This document shows, piece after piece, positions 45,881-54,156 of a DNA stretch of 64,000 bases. A program made the translations under genes and the position numbers. Position 1 is the stretch's first letter. Every line of letters starts with the position of its first letter. The notes beneath the pieces were generated by a model, which saw nothing but the letters and a program-made list of their open reading frames with translations, searched no databases and was not told where the DNA came from. Origin of the DNA: DATAOG01 sp963757395 (GTDB lineage: Bacteria > Pseudomonadota > Alphaproteobacteria > Geminicoccales > Geminicoccaceae); NCBI GenBank assembly GCA_963757395.1, contig CAVWRK010000003.1:744001-808000 (forward strand), read 5' to 3'.

Positions 45881-46748
45881 TCAACGCTGCAGCAGCACCG
45901 GCAGATCGGCATGATCGGTGATGTATTTCGTGACCCCGCCCATGACCAGCTCGCGCCGGCGACTGTGACCATAGGCGCCCATCAGGAGCAGGTCGGCACC
46001 GGCGTCCTTGGCGGCCGCCAACAGACCCTGGGCGACCGCGGTCGGCCTGGCGTCGAAGGTCCTGATCTCGGCAGCCGACGCCGTGGCTCGCCAGATGGTC
46101 GCCGAAGGGCCTCCGGTCCGAGGTCGATGGCGGCGCCGGTGAGCGCCGAGAGCACGGTCACCCGGTCGGCGGCGACCAGGATCGGCATCGCCGCCGCCGA
46201 CCGCCGAGGCCGCTTCGACCGTGCCGCTCCAGGCGATCGCCACGTGCCGTCCGATGTCGCTGACCGGCAGCGGCGGGCAGAGCAGGACCAGCCGGCCGGT
46301 CTCCAACAGGGCCGCCTCGAAAGTGTTGAAGCCGATGCCGAGGCGATGATCCGGCTGCGCCACCGCGATCACGTCGGCGAGCCGGCCGCGAACCGCGACC
46401 ACGTCGGCCTGACTGCCGATCGCCTCCGACCAGGACGCCGACGGCCGGTCCCTGGGCGCATCGCGCGGCCTCTCGACCACGGCGAGCTCCGCGCGCCGGC
46501 AGTAGTCCTCGAACATCGCCTTGACCCGGCGTTCCTCCTCGTCGGCCAACGACGTGGCGGAGGCGACGCACCTGCTGCCGCAGCGGGCTCGGCACGTTGC
46601 CCGCGAACGGCAGCATGTCCTGCGGCCGCTGCCGGCAGTGGACCACCTCGAGATGGGCGTTGAAGCGGCGCCCGAGTGCCAGCGCATGGTCGAGAACGCC
46701 CTCGCCCTTGCCGTCCCCGCGAACCAGGATCAGGATCGTGCGCGGCAT
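45881..46748 (-). CDS. Tandem universal stress protein (frameshifted)
   Basis: Two UspA-type domains in one protein, about 287 residues if repaired. ATG 46748 starts MPRTILILVRGDGKGEGVLD and LEVVHCRQRPQDMLPFAG. Frame changes near 46560, 46195 and about 46085-46110 follow. The coherent second domain includes GRHVAIAWSGTVEAASAV and ends with GADLLLMGAYGHSRRRELVM and GGVTKYITDHADLPVLLQR, which carry the family's G-x2-G-x9-G(S/T) nucleotide-type motif. Its place inside a transport and CoA-transfer operon is unusual. Two hundred bases separate it from tctC, so a second promoter there is possible. Confidence 0.75.
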
Positions 46749-46819
46749 CGCCCTGGCGCTCCCGCCGGCGCGGCGCGGCCGCCGCCCGGCCGGGATCGAT
46801 GAGTCGGAACGCGGGGCGG

Positions 46820-48092
46820 TCATTCGGCGGCCGCCGCCGTCGGCGGACCGAGGGCGCCGGCCGCCTTGTAGGCGTCCGCCTCCTCGGCCGACAGGCCGAG
46901 CACGTCGCTCAGGATCTCGTCGGTGTGCTCACCGAGCAGCGGCGAGCGTTGGACGTCGGCCGGCGAATCCGACAGCTTGATCGGGTTGCCGACGGTCAGA
47001 TACTTGCCGCGCTTGGGATGGTCGACCTCGACCACGGTGCCGGTCGCCCGCAGCGACGGCTCGGCGGCGATCTCCTTCATCGACAGGATCGGCCCGCAGG
47101 GCACGTCGAGCGCGTTCAGGATGTCCATGACCTCGAACTTGGTCTTGGTCTTGGTCCATTCCTCGATCGTGTCGAAGATGTGGCCGAGCTTGTCGAGGCG
47201 GGCGTCCGGCTTGGCATAGGCGGGATCGGTGATCCACGCCTCCTTGCCGATCACGCGGCAAAGGGCGGGCCAGACCGCAGCCTGGGTGATGACGTAGGTG
47301 TAGGCGTTGGGATCGGTCTCCCAGCCCTTGCACTTGACGATCCAGCCCGGCTGGCCGCCGCCGGACGCATTGCCGGCGCGCGGCGTGGCGTCGCCGAACT
47401 CGCCGTGGGGGTATTGCGGATATTCGGTGAGCGGGCCGTGCGCCAGGCGCTGCTGGTCGCGGAGCTTGACCCGGCAGAGGTTGAGGACCCCGTCCTGCAT
47501 CGCCGCGAGCACCCGCTGGCCGCGCCCGGTCTTCTCGCGCTGGAACAGCGCGGTGACGATGCCGAGCGCCAGATGCAGCCCGGTCCCGGTATCGCCGATC
47601 TGGGCGCCGGTCACCAAGCGGCGGGCCGTCGTCGAAGCCGGTGGTCGACGCCGAGCCGCCGGTGCACTGGGCGACGTTCTCGTAGACCTTGCAGTCCTCG
47701 TAGGGGCCGGGGCCGAAGCCCTTGACCGAGGCATAGATCATGCGCGGGTTGAGCTCCTGGATCTTCTCCCAGGGAAAGCCCATCCGATCGATCGCACCCG
47801 GGGCGAAGTTCTCGACCATCACGTCGCACGCCTGGATCAGGCGGGCGAACAGCGCCCTGCCCTCCTCGTTCTTGGTGTCGAGGGTCATCGAGCGCTTGTT
47901 GCCGTTCAGCATCGTGAAGTAGAGGCTGTCGACGCCCGGCAGGTCGCGCAGCTGACCCCGCGTGATGTCGCCGGTGCCGGGCCGCTCGATCTTGATCACG
48001 TCGGCGCCGAACCAGGCCAGCAGCTGCGTGCAGGTCGGCCCCGACTGGACGTGGGTCATGTCGAGAATACGAACCCCTTCGAGCGCTTTCAT
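46820..48092 (-). CDS. Formyl-CoA:oxalate CoA-transferase-like family III CoA-transferase (one frameshift)
   Basis: About 424 residues if repaired, equal to formyl-CoA transferase of Oxalobacter (Frc). The N-terminal part reads ALEGVRILDMTHVQSGPTCT, VIKIERPGTGDITRGQL and VDSLYFTMLNGNKRSM, which I recall as near-identical in Frc. VMVENFAPGAIDRMGFPWEK follows. An extra base near 47615 shifts the frame; it resumes at LVTGAQIGDTGTGLHLALGI and AMQDGVLNLCRVKLRDQQRL, then GGGQPGWIVKCKGWETD. The family's catalytic Asp is in the early helix after the ENF block. The enzyme moves CoA from formyl-CoA to an acid such as oxalate. It starts 38 bases after the ThDP enzyme gene. Confidence 0.88.
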
Positions 48093-48129
48093 GATTGGCC
48101 TCTCTCCTCCTTCCGAACGGGCGAGTTGC

Positions 48130-49856
48130 TCATTTGTACATGGTCTGAGCTTTGGTGCCCGGCGCGTACTCGTTGGGATCGACCCAGATGTTGATCACCG
48201 CCGAGCGGCCGCGCGATCGCACCTCCTCGCGACCGCGCCTGAGCGCCGGCCCGATCTCGCCCGGCTCCCTGACCTCCTCGCCGTACCCTCCCAGCATCTC
48301 GGCGAACTTGGAGAACGGCACGTCGCCCAGCTTGTTGCCGACATTGCCCCGCTGCTGACCGTATTTGGCGAGCTGGCCGTAGCGGATCTGGTTCATCGCC
48401 GAATTGTTGCCGACCACGGCGAGGTAGGGCGCGCCGAAGCGATTGGCGGTCTCCATGTCGAACGCGGTCATGCCGAACGAGCCGTCGCCGTAGTAGCAAA
48501 TCACCTCCTTTTCGGGGTGGGCGAGCTTCGCCGCCATGGCAAATCCGGTGCCGATGCCGAGCGCGCCGAGCGCGCCCGGGATCCATCCAATGGCCCGGCT
48601 GGCGCGGCTGCACGGCTTGGGCGCTGATCGTCACCACGTCGCCGCCATCGCCGATGTAGATCGTGTCCTCGGTCAGGAACTCGTTGATCTCCCAGGCCAC
48701 GCGGTAGGGATGGATCGGCGAGTTCTCGGACATGAAGAGCGGCATCAGCTTGTCGGTGGCCGCGATCTCGGCCGCGCGCAGCTTCTCGAGCCAGCCCCGG
48801 CGCCCGGCGGCGCCGTTGTCGAGCCGGCCCGAAGCGGCATCCGCGACCGCGCCCAGGATCGCACCGGGATCGCCCGCCAGGCCGAGCGAGAGGTCCCGGT
48901 TCTTGCCGACGGTCCGGTAGTCCTGATCGATCTGGACGATCGTCGCCTCCCGGGACAGCCGCTTGCCGTAGCCCATGCGGAAGTCGAACGGCGTGCCGAC
49001 GATCACGATCACGTCCGCCTCTTTGAACGCCAGCGAGCGCGTCCGGTTGAAGTGAGTGCGGATCGCCCGGCGGCAGCAGGCCCCGGCCGGAGCCGTTGAA
49101 ATAGGCGGGAATGTTCAGCCCGCGCACGAGCCGGATCGCCTGCTCGTGGCCGCGGCAGTTCCAGACCTGGGTCCCGAGCAGGATGCAGGGCGTCTTCGCC
49201 GCGACCAGGATGTCGGCCAGGCGCTCGATGTCGGCGGGGTCGCCGATCGACCTGGTGGAGGCGCGGTACTTGCCGGCCTGCGGGATCACGGCACTCTTGA
49301 GGTCGATCTCGCGATCCAGGACGTCGCGCGGGATCTCGAGGTAGGAGGGCCCGTAGGCGCCGGCGAAGCATTCGCGCGCCGCCATCGCGATCATGTCGGC
49401 GACCCGCTCGGTCGAGCGCACGCCGGCGGCGAATTTCGTGATCGGCGCCATCATCTCGACGTGCGGCAGGTCCTGCAAGGACCCCATCTTGTGCTGGGTC
49501 AGCGCCCCCTGGCCGCCGATGTGCAGGACCGGGGTCTCGGCGCGGAACGCGCAGGCGATGCCGGTCATGGCGTTGGTGCAGCCGGGCCCGGCCGTGGTCA
49601 CGACGCAGCCGAGCTTGCCGGTCTGGCGGGCGTAGCCGTCGGCCGCATGGGCCGCGACCTGCTCGTGGCGGACGTCGATGATCCGGATCCCCTCGTCGAC
49701 GCAGCCGTCGTAGATGTCGATGATGTGCCCGCCGCACAGGGTGAAGATCGTGTCGACACCCTCGTTCTTCAGCGCCCGGGCGACCAGGTGACCGCCCGAG
49801 ATGACGCTGGCGTCGGTGCTTTTCCTTTGCAGGGTGTCGGTCGCGGTCGTGGTCAT
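48130..49856 (-). CDS. ThDP-dependent enzyme, 2-hydroxyacyl-CoA lyase/oxalyl-CoA decarboxylase/acetolactate synthase-like (frameshifted)
   Basis: About 576 residues if repaired. ATG 49856 overlaps the stop of gntR as ATGA. The N-terminal ThDP domain has the catalytic Glu in IIDVRHEQVAAHAADGYARQ and the block CVVTTAGPGCTNAMTGIACA. One break near 49055 joins to RSLAFKEADVIVIVGTPFDF; another near 48585 joins to ALGIGTGFAMAAKLA. The C-terminal ThDP/Mg motif is CYYGDGSFGMTAFDMETANR followed by AVVGNN (GDG-x-NN). The N-terminus recalls human ILVBL/HACL2 (GGHI, RHE, TAGPG blocks) more than Oxalobacter Oxc. I therefore favour a 2-hydroxyacyl-CoA lyase, with oxalyl-CoA decarboxylase as the alternative. 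Confidence 0.8.
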
Positions 49857-50602
49857 GGCAGGGCCTTCCTCGATCCTTTGGGCTCGGGCACGCTTTCGAT
49901 CGCCGGCGCCGGGACCGGCTCGGTCTCGACCCACGTCCGCTTGACGTGGTCGTGGAGCTTGAGCGTGTGCTCGCGGACCAGCCGTTCGGCGAGGTCCGGA
50001 TCGCGTGCCTCCAGGGCGCCGATGATGTGCGTGTGGTCGACGATCGAGCGGGTCGCCCGATCGCCCTCGGTCATCGTGCGGGCACGGATCGCCCGCATGT
50101 GGATGAACAGGCCATCGGCCATGTCCATCAGGATCCGGCACTTCGACATCTCGAAAATGCGCCGGTGGAACTTGATGTTGGCGCCCGAGTATTCGTCGAT
50201 ATGGGTGCGGACCTCGGCCTGATCGAAGCGTGCCTGCAAGGTCCGGAGCGAGCCGATCTCGGCCGCGCTGGCGCGCTCGGTCGCGAGCCTGGCCGCCATG
50301 CTCTCGAGTGCTGCCCAGGCGATGATCATCTCCAGGATCTCGCCGACCGACTTCCTGAGGATGAAGACGCCCTTGCGGGGCGCGATCCGCACCAGGCCTT
50401 CCTGCTCGAGCCGTGCCAGCGCCTCGCGGATCGGCGTGCGGCTGATCTTGAGCTGCTCGGAAAGCTGCCGCTCATCCAGCTTCAACTCGGCACCGTCGGC
50501 GTAGATGTTCATCGACGTGATGCCTTCCTTGAGCACGTCGTAAATGTGCCCCTTGAGGCTGAAGTCCTGGTCGATCGGCTTGACCACGAGCTGTAGCGGC
50601 AT
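49853..50602 (-). CDS. GntR/FCD family transcriptional regulator
   Basis: A 249-residue repressor. The winged-helix domain lies at residues about 12-75 (LDERQLSEQLKISRTPIREA, then LARLEQEGLVRIAPRKGVFI). The FCD ligand-binding domain has the metal-site histidines in FHRRIFEMSKC and in DHTHIIGALEARDPDLAERL (late His in VREHTLKLHDHV). I choose ATG 50602 with GGAG upstream; ATG 50635 is possible but sits only 9 bases from the predicted operator, nearly at the transcription start. Its stop overlaps the ThDP gene's start by 4 bases. It probably senses a carboxylate of the pathway and represses both operons. Confidence 0.93.
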   Translation of the reverse strand: MPLQLVVKPIDQDFSLKGHIYDVLKEGITSMNIYADGAELKLDERQLSEQLKISRTPIREALARLEQEGLVRIAPRKGVFILRKSVGEILEMIIAWAALESMAARLATERASAAEIGSLRTLQARFDQAEVRTHIDEYSGANIKFHRRIFEMSKCRILMDMADGLFIHMRAIRARTMTEGDRATRSIVDHTHIIGALEARDPDLAERLVREHTLKLHDHVKRTWVETEPVPAPAIESVPEPKGSRKALP

Positions 50603-50643
50603 CGTCGAGAAAGCTCCGGAGCCCCCCTGTTTCATCAGGTCGT

Positions 50644-50660
50644 TGGTATACCATACACCA
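50644..50660 (-). promoter_or_regulatory. Predicted GntR operator (copy 2)
   Basis: On the minus strand this reads TGGTGTATGGTATACCA and holds the perfect palindrome TGGTATACCA (50644-50653). It covers the -10 hexamer of the predicted gntR promoter, which fits autorepression. It matches the element at 35697-35713 at 16 of 17 bases. Confidence 0.7.
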
Positions 50661-50678
50661 GAAGCCGGCGCCCGACAA
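50650..50678 (-). promoter_or_regulatory. Predicted promoter of the gntR-led operon
   Basis: Read on the minus strand, TTGTCG (50678-50673) and TATGGT (50655-50650) are separated by 17 bases. The operator palindrome overlaps the -10. Transcription would begin near 50643, leaving about 40 bases before ATG 50602. Confidence 0.5.
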
Positions 50679-50782
50679 TGGCTAACGGGCGCCCCGGTGA
50701 CGGCTGACCGGCCGGGGAGAAACGGAGCAGCATCCGGATGAAGCTCGACGATCCAGACCCGGCCCGCGGGGCCGCGCCAGGG

Positions 50783-51751
50783 TCAGGCGAGCGGGAGGCG
50801 GGCGAGGCGTTCGGTCAGAAGCGCGAAAAAGCCGTCGGCGTCGAGCTCGTTCAACACCTTGGCATTGGCCCGCCCGGCGCCGCGGTCGAGGCGGCCGCGG
50901 CCCCGCCAGTCGACCACCGTCCGGCCCAGGGTGAGCTCGCTCCGGGTCTCGACCTCGACGTGGCAGTCGCGGCCTTCGAACAGCTCCGGCCGCAACAGAT
51001 ACGCGATCACGCAGGGATCATGCAGCGGCGCCCCGAGCGGACCGGCGTGGGTCTGGTCGCCGTTGTAGGCCTCGAGCAGGCCTGTGACCGCCGCGCCGAC
51101 CGGCGTGCCGAGCGCCCGGAGCGCGGCCAGCCGCTCGGGGGTGACCAGCGCCTGGCGGGTGAGGTCGAGGCCGCACATCACGATCGGCACGCCCGCGCGG
51201 AACACCACGTCGGCGGCCTCCGGGTCGGCGAAGATGTTGAACTCGGCAGCCGGCGTCGCGTTGCCGAGGCCGATGGCACCGCCCATCAGGACGATCTCCC
51301 GGATGCGCGGGACGATCGCCGGCGCCTTGACCATCGCCATGGCGACGTTGGTGAGCGGCCCGATCGGGCAGACGGTGAGCGTGCGCGCGGGCCGGGCGTG
51401 AAGGAGCTCGATCAGCGCATCGACCGCGTGGCCCGCGGCGACCGGCACGGAGGGCTCGGGCAGCTGGTAGCCGTCGAGCCCGGTTGCGCCCCCGTAGTCG
51501 GCGATCACCGGCGCCCGCACCAGCGGCCGCGCGCAGCCGGCGTAGACCGGGATGTCGGTGCGACCGGCCAGCTCCAGCACCTTGCGCGCATTGGTCTCGG
51601 TCAGCGCCAGCGGCGCGTTGCCGGCGACCGCGGTGACCGCGAGCAGCTCGAGCTCGGCCGGCGAGCCGAGCGCCAGCAACAGCGCCAGCGCGTCGTCCTG
51701 GCCCGGGTCGCAGTCGATCACGATCGGTCGCGGCGCGGTGGCGCGGCTCAT
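50783..51751 (-). CDS. Nucleoside hydrolase
   Basis: A 322-residue inosine-uridine preferring nucleoside hydrolase-family enzyme, which splits the N-glycosidic bond of ribonucleosides. ATG 51751 opens the Ca2+-site motif IVIDCDPGQDDALALLLALG (D-x-D-P-G-x-D-D, residues about 10-20). Further blocks are GNAPLALTETNARKVLELAG and REIVLMGGAIGLGNATPAAE (N-x-F substrate loop in EFNIFADPEAADVVF). The last conserved Asp is in LHDPCVIAYLL. Its role next to merR is probably unrelated. Gap to merR is 17 bases on the same strand, so they may share a transcript. Confidence 0.94.
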   Translation of the reverse strand: MSRATAPRPIVIDCDPGQDDALALLLALGSPAELELLAVTAVAGNAPLALTETNARKVLELAGRTDIPVYAGCARPLVRAPVIADYGGATGLDGYQLPEPSVPVAAGHAVDALIELLHARPARTLTVCPIGPLTNVAMAMVKAPAIVPRIREIVLMGGAIGLGNATPAAEFNIFADPEAADVVFRAGVPIVMCGLDLTRQALVTPERLAALRALGTPVGAAVTGLLEAYNGDQTHAGPLGAPLHDPCVIAYLLRPELFEGRDCHVEVETRSELTLGRTVVDWRGRGRLDRGAGRANAKVLNELDADGFFALLTERLARLPLA

Positions 51752-51768
51752 CGGGGCTCGCTCCTCGG

Positions 51769-52242
51769 TCAACTGGCCGTCCGCGTGACCGCCCGGCGCG
51801 GGTCCTGCTCGCCGGCCAGCGCGTCCAGCAGCGGGCAGGACGGGCCGCCCGCCTGCTCGCAGGCCGCGATCAGCCGCTCGAGCGTCCCCCGCCACGCTTC
51901 GAGCTCCCGGATCTGGCGCTCGAGCCCCTCGAGGTGGCGGGTGGCCACGTCCCGGACCGCGGCGCAGTCGATCGCGCGCCGATCGGCCAATGCCAGGACC
52001 GCCCGGATCTCCTCGAGGCTGAAGCCCAGCTGGCGCGAGCGCCGGATCACCAGCAACCGCTTGCGGTCGGCCTCGGCATATTGGCGATGGCCACCCCGGG
52101 TGCGCGGCGGGATCGGCAGCAGCCCGACCCGTTCGTAGTAGCGGATCGTGTCGACCGCACAGCCTGTGGTCGTGGCGAGCGTCCCGATCGTCAGGGCCAG
52201 AATCGTTTTCCCGCTTGAACCTGGAGCAGCTCCAGGATGCAT
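51769..52242 (-). CDS. merR: MerR family metal-responsive regulator
   Basis: A 157-residue regulator. The winged helix begins LTIGTLATTTGCAVDTIRYY with the signature YYERVGLLPIPPRTRGGHRQ. The dimerisation helix follows, and the metal loop holds cysteines in RAIDCAAVRDV and in AACEQAGGPSCPLLDALAG. This C-x7-C spacing is close to Hg-type MerR (C-x8-C). It is divergent from merF, which supports a mercury role. The ATG at 52242 lies inside the predicted operator, so the first 15 residues are doubtful; a CTG near 52198 would match the normal MerR N-terminus. A lead- or zinc-sensing relative is the alternative. Confidence 0.85.
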   Translation of the reverse strand: MHPGAAPGSSGKTILALTIGTLATTTGCAVDTIRYYERVGLLPIPPRTRGGHRQYAEADRKRLLVIRRSRQLGFSLEEIRAVLALADRRAIDCAAVRDVATRHLEGLERQIRELEAWRGTLERLIAACEQAGGPSCPLLDALAGEQDPRRAVTRTAS

Positions 52243-52245
52243 CTT
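52215..52245 (+). promoter_or_regulatory. MerR-type operator and promoter of merF
   Basis: TTGAAC (52215-52220) and CATCTT (52240-52245) are 19 bases apart, the overlong spacing that MerR proteins untwist. Between them lies the dyad CCTGGAGCAGCTCCAGG (52220-52236), perfect except for the centre. This is the standard layout of MerR-family metal promoters, with the dyad closest to ZntR/PbrR/MerR sites. Confidence 0.75.
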
Positions 52246-52304
52246 AGTCGGTGCTGGCCGGCCTGGCCAGCGACGTTGGCGGATCGCGGCGGGAGGTGAG
52301 GCCG

Positions 52305-52532
52305 ATGACCGATCGCAAACTGCTCAGTTTCGGCCTCGGCGGCAGCCTGATCACGGCGCTCTGCTGCTTCACCCCGATCCTGGTCTGGACCCTCGGCGCG
52401 CTTGGCCTCGGTGCCCTGATCGCCGGCCTCGACGATCTGCTGTTGCCGACGCTGCTCCTGTTCGTCGGGTTGACCGTCTTCGCCCTGGTCCGCAAGCGCC
52501 GGGCGGCTCGGGAACTGGGCCGATCCCGATGA
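52305..52532 (+). CDS. merF: Mercury transport protein MerF
   Basis: A 75-residue inner-membrane mercury transporter with two helices. ATG 52305 follows GGAGG. The first helix carries the vicinal cysteine pair and proline in LITALCCFTPILVWTLGALG, the hallmark of MerF. The second helix is LLLPTLLLFVGLTVFALV, and the tail KRRAARELGRSR is basic. MerF normally has a second Cys pair near the C-terminus (as I recall it), which is absent here. It overlaps the next gene by 4 bases. No mercuric reductase follows in the window. Confidence 0.92.
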   Translation: MTDRKLLSFGLGGSLITALCCFTPILVWTLGALGLGALIAGLDDLLLPTLLLFVGLTVFALVRKRRAARELGRSR

Positions 52533-52781
52533 CCGGGATCCTGCTCGAAATCGACCCTCACCTGCCCGCATTGCGGCCGCCAGAGCCTCGAGCGCATGCC
52601 GACCGATGCCTGCCAGTATTTCTACGACTGCCCGGGCTGCGGCGTCCTGCTCAGGCCCAGGCGCGGCGACTGCTGCGTGTTCTGCAGCTTCGGCACGGTG
52701 CCCTGTCCGCCGATCCAGACGGCGCGCCGCGGCGGCCAGGCGCCCGCCTGCTGTGGCGCGGGGCGTCCAGAGCCCGACTGA
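52529..52781 (+). CDS. Small cysteine-rich mer-associated protein (GDCCVFCS motif), frameshifted
   Basis: About 83 residues if one base near 52549 is removed; then the N-terminus reads MTGILLESTLTCPHCG. The ATG at 52529 overlaps the merF stop as ATGA. The clean part from 52596 has YFYDCPGCGVLLRPRRGDCC and VFCSFGTVPCPPIQ. The Cys pairs (CPHC, CPGC, GDCCVFC) resemble a zinc-ribbon-like or metal-binding protein, often seen after merT or merF genes. It may pass Hg(II) or protect the cytoplasm; that is inference. Confidence 0.75.
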
Positions 52782-52790
52782 AGCGACCCG

Positions 52791-53360
52791 CTAGCCCGAC
52801 CACTCGACCGTGAGCTCGGCGGGATCGGCGTGCGGCACCGAAGGCGGCTTGCCCTCGATGCTGCCGAGATGCACGAAGCCCGTCAGGCGATCGTCGGGCG
52901 CGAGGCCCAGCGCCGCTTTGACGTGGTCGTCATAGGCGTTGGCGCCGGTCAGCCATTTGGCGCCGAAGCCCTGGGCGTGGGCGGCGAGCAGCAGGTTCTG
53001 GACCGCCGCACCGGTCGAGAGGATCTGCTCGATCTCGGGGATCTTCGGATGCTGCGGGTCGAGCTTGGCCACGACCGCGATCAGCAGCGGCGCGCGCAGC
53101 GGCCGGCCGCGCTCCTGCTCGATCGCCGCCTCGGGCGCATCCGGCTGGCGCTGGCGCAGCGCGTCGGCGAACACCTCGCCGAGCCGCGCCCGCGCCGCAC
53201 CGCGGATCACGATGAAGCGCCAGGGCCGCAGCCGGCCGTGGTCGGGCGCGCTGGCGCCCGCCGCCAGGATCCGCGCCAGCGCGGCGCCCTCGGGCGCCGG
53301 CTCGGTGAGAAACGCCGGCGCCACCGAGGACCGGCTCATGACTGCTTCGAGGGCTTCCAT
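52791..53360 (-). CDS. Nitroreductase-family FMN enzyme (YdjA-like)
   Basis: A 189-residue flavin reductase. ATG 53360 follows a purine-rich GAGGCGG site. RSSVAPAFLTEPAPEG and ASAPDHGRLRPWRFIVIRGA match the FMN-binding N-terminus, where YdjA-type proteins have a short 'R-R-S-x' block. STGAAVQNLLLAAHAQGFGA holds the dimer helix, and WLTGANAYDDHVKAALGLA the C-terminal FMN site. Compact length fits YdjA rather than NfsB. It is convergent with the mer genes, 9 bases apart. Confidence 0.92.
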   Translation of the reverse strand: MEALEAVMSRSSVAPAFLTEPAPEGAALARILAAGASAPDHGRLRPWRFIVIRGAARARLGEVFADALRQRQPDAPEAAIEQERGRPLRAPLLIAVVAKLDPQHPKIPEIEQILSTGAAVQNLLLAAHAQGFGAKWLTGANAYDDHVKAALGLAPDDRLTGFVHLGSIEGKPPSVPHADPAELTVEWSG

Positions 53361-53616
53361 CGCCGCCTCATGCCGTTGGGGTCGTCCGGCGCCGTTTGTG
53401 CCCCGCCGGCGCGCCCAAGACAAGCCCCCGCCGAGCCGCCGGCAGCCCGCCCGGCACGGCCTTAACGGTCGCGCAACCTCTCGGCGTTACCGTCTCATAA
53501 GCATCTTTCGTGTTGCGTTGCCACATCCGCGAACCCTTGCCCTTGCTGGGTGTTGTTGCCTATGTGATGCGGTGCACAAGCAAAACAGTGCGGGTCGCCC
53601 AAAAAGGGAATGCGCG

Positions 53617-54051
53617 ATGGATCGCCACGGTTACTTCTTCGAGGACCTGACGCTCGGCATGACCCGGGTGTTCAGCAAGACGATCACCGAGGCCGACCTC
53701 CTGATGTTTGCCGGGGTGTCCGGCGACACCAACCCGATCCATCTCGACCAGGACTTCGCCAGCCGGACCATGTTCGAGGGCCGGATCGCGCACGGCATGC
53801 TGACCGCGAGCCTGGTGTCCACCGTGCTCGGCACCCGCCTGCCCGGCCCGGGTGCGATCTACGTCAGCCAGAGCCTCAGGTTCCTCGCCCCGGTGCGGAT
53901 CGGCGACACGGTGATCGCCCGCGCCGTGGTCGCCGAGTTGATCCCCGAGCGCCACCGGGTGCGTCTGGAGACCTTCTGCACGGTCGGCGAGCGCAAGGTG
54001 CTCGACGGCGAGGCGGTCCTGATGGTGCCGCGCAAGCCCAACGGCAGCTGA
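53617..54051 (+). CDS. MaoC-like hydratase
   Basis: A 144-residue hot-dog-fold protein. The start ATG 53617 follows AAGGGA. The hydratase motif is FAGVSGDTNPIHLDQDFA, with catalytic Asp and His (residues about 30-36), and then GRIAHGMLTASLVSTVLGT. It resembles PhaJ-type (R)-specific enoyl-CoA hydratases, which act in fatty-acid or PHA metabolism. No PHA synthase is nearby. It stands alone after a 256-base gap from the nitroreductase start. Confidence 0.93.
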   Translation: MDRHGYFFEDLTLGMTRVFSKTITEADLLMFAGVSGDTNPIHLDQDFASRTMFEGRIAHGMLTASLVSTVLGTRLPGPGAIYVSQSLRFLAPVRIGDTVIARAVVAELIPERHRVRLETFCTVGERKVLDGEAVLMVPRKPNGS

Positions 54052-54156
54052 GCCCTTCACCCCCTCGACCCACCAGGTCCGGAGCGAGCCGTTCGCGCTG
54101 GCGGATGATCGTCTGCCCTCGACGTGCTAGGACGAAGGCGCAGCGGAGAACCGACC

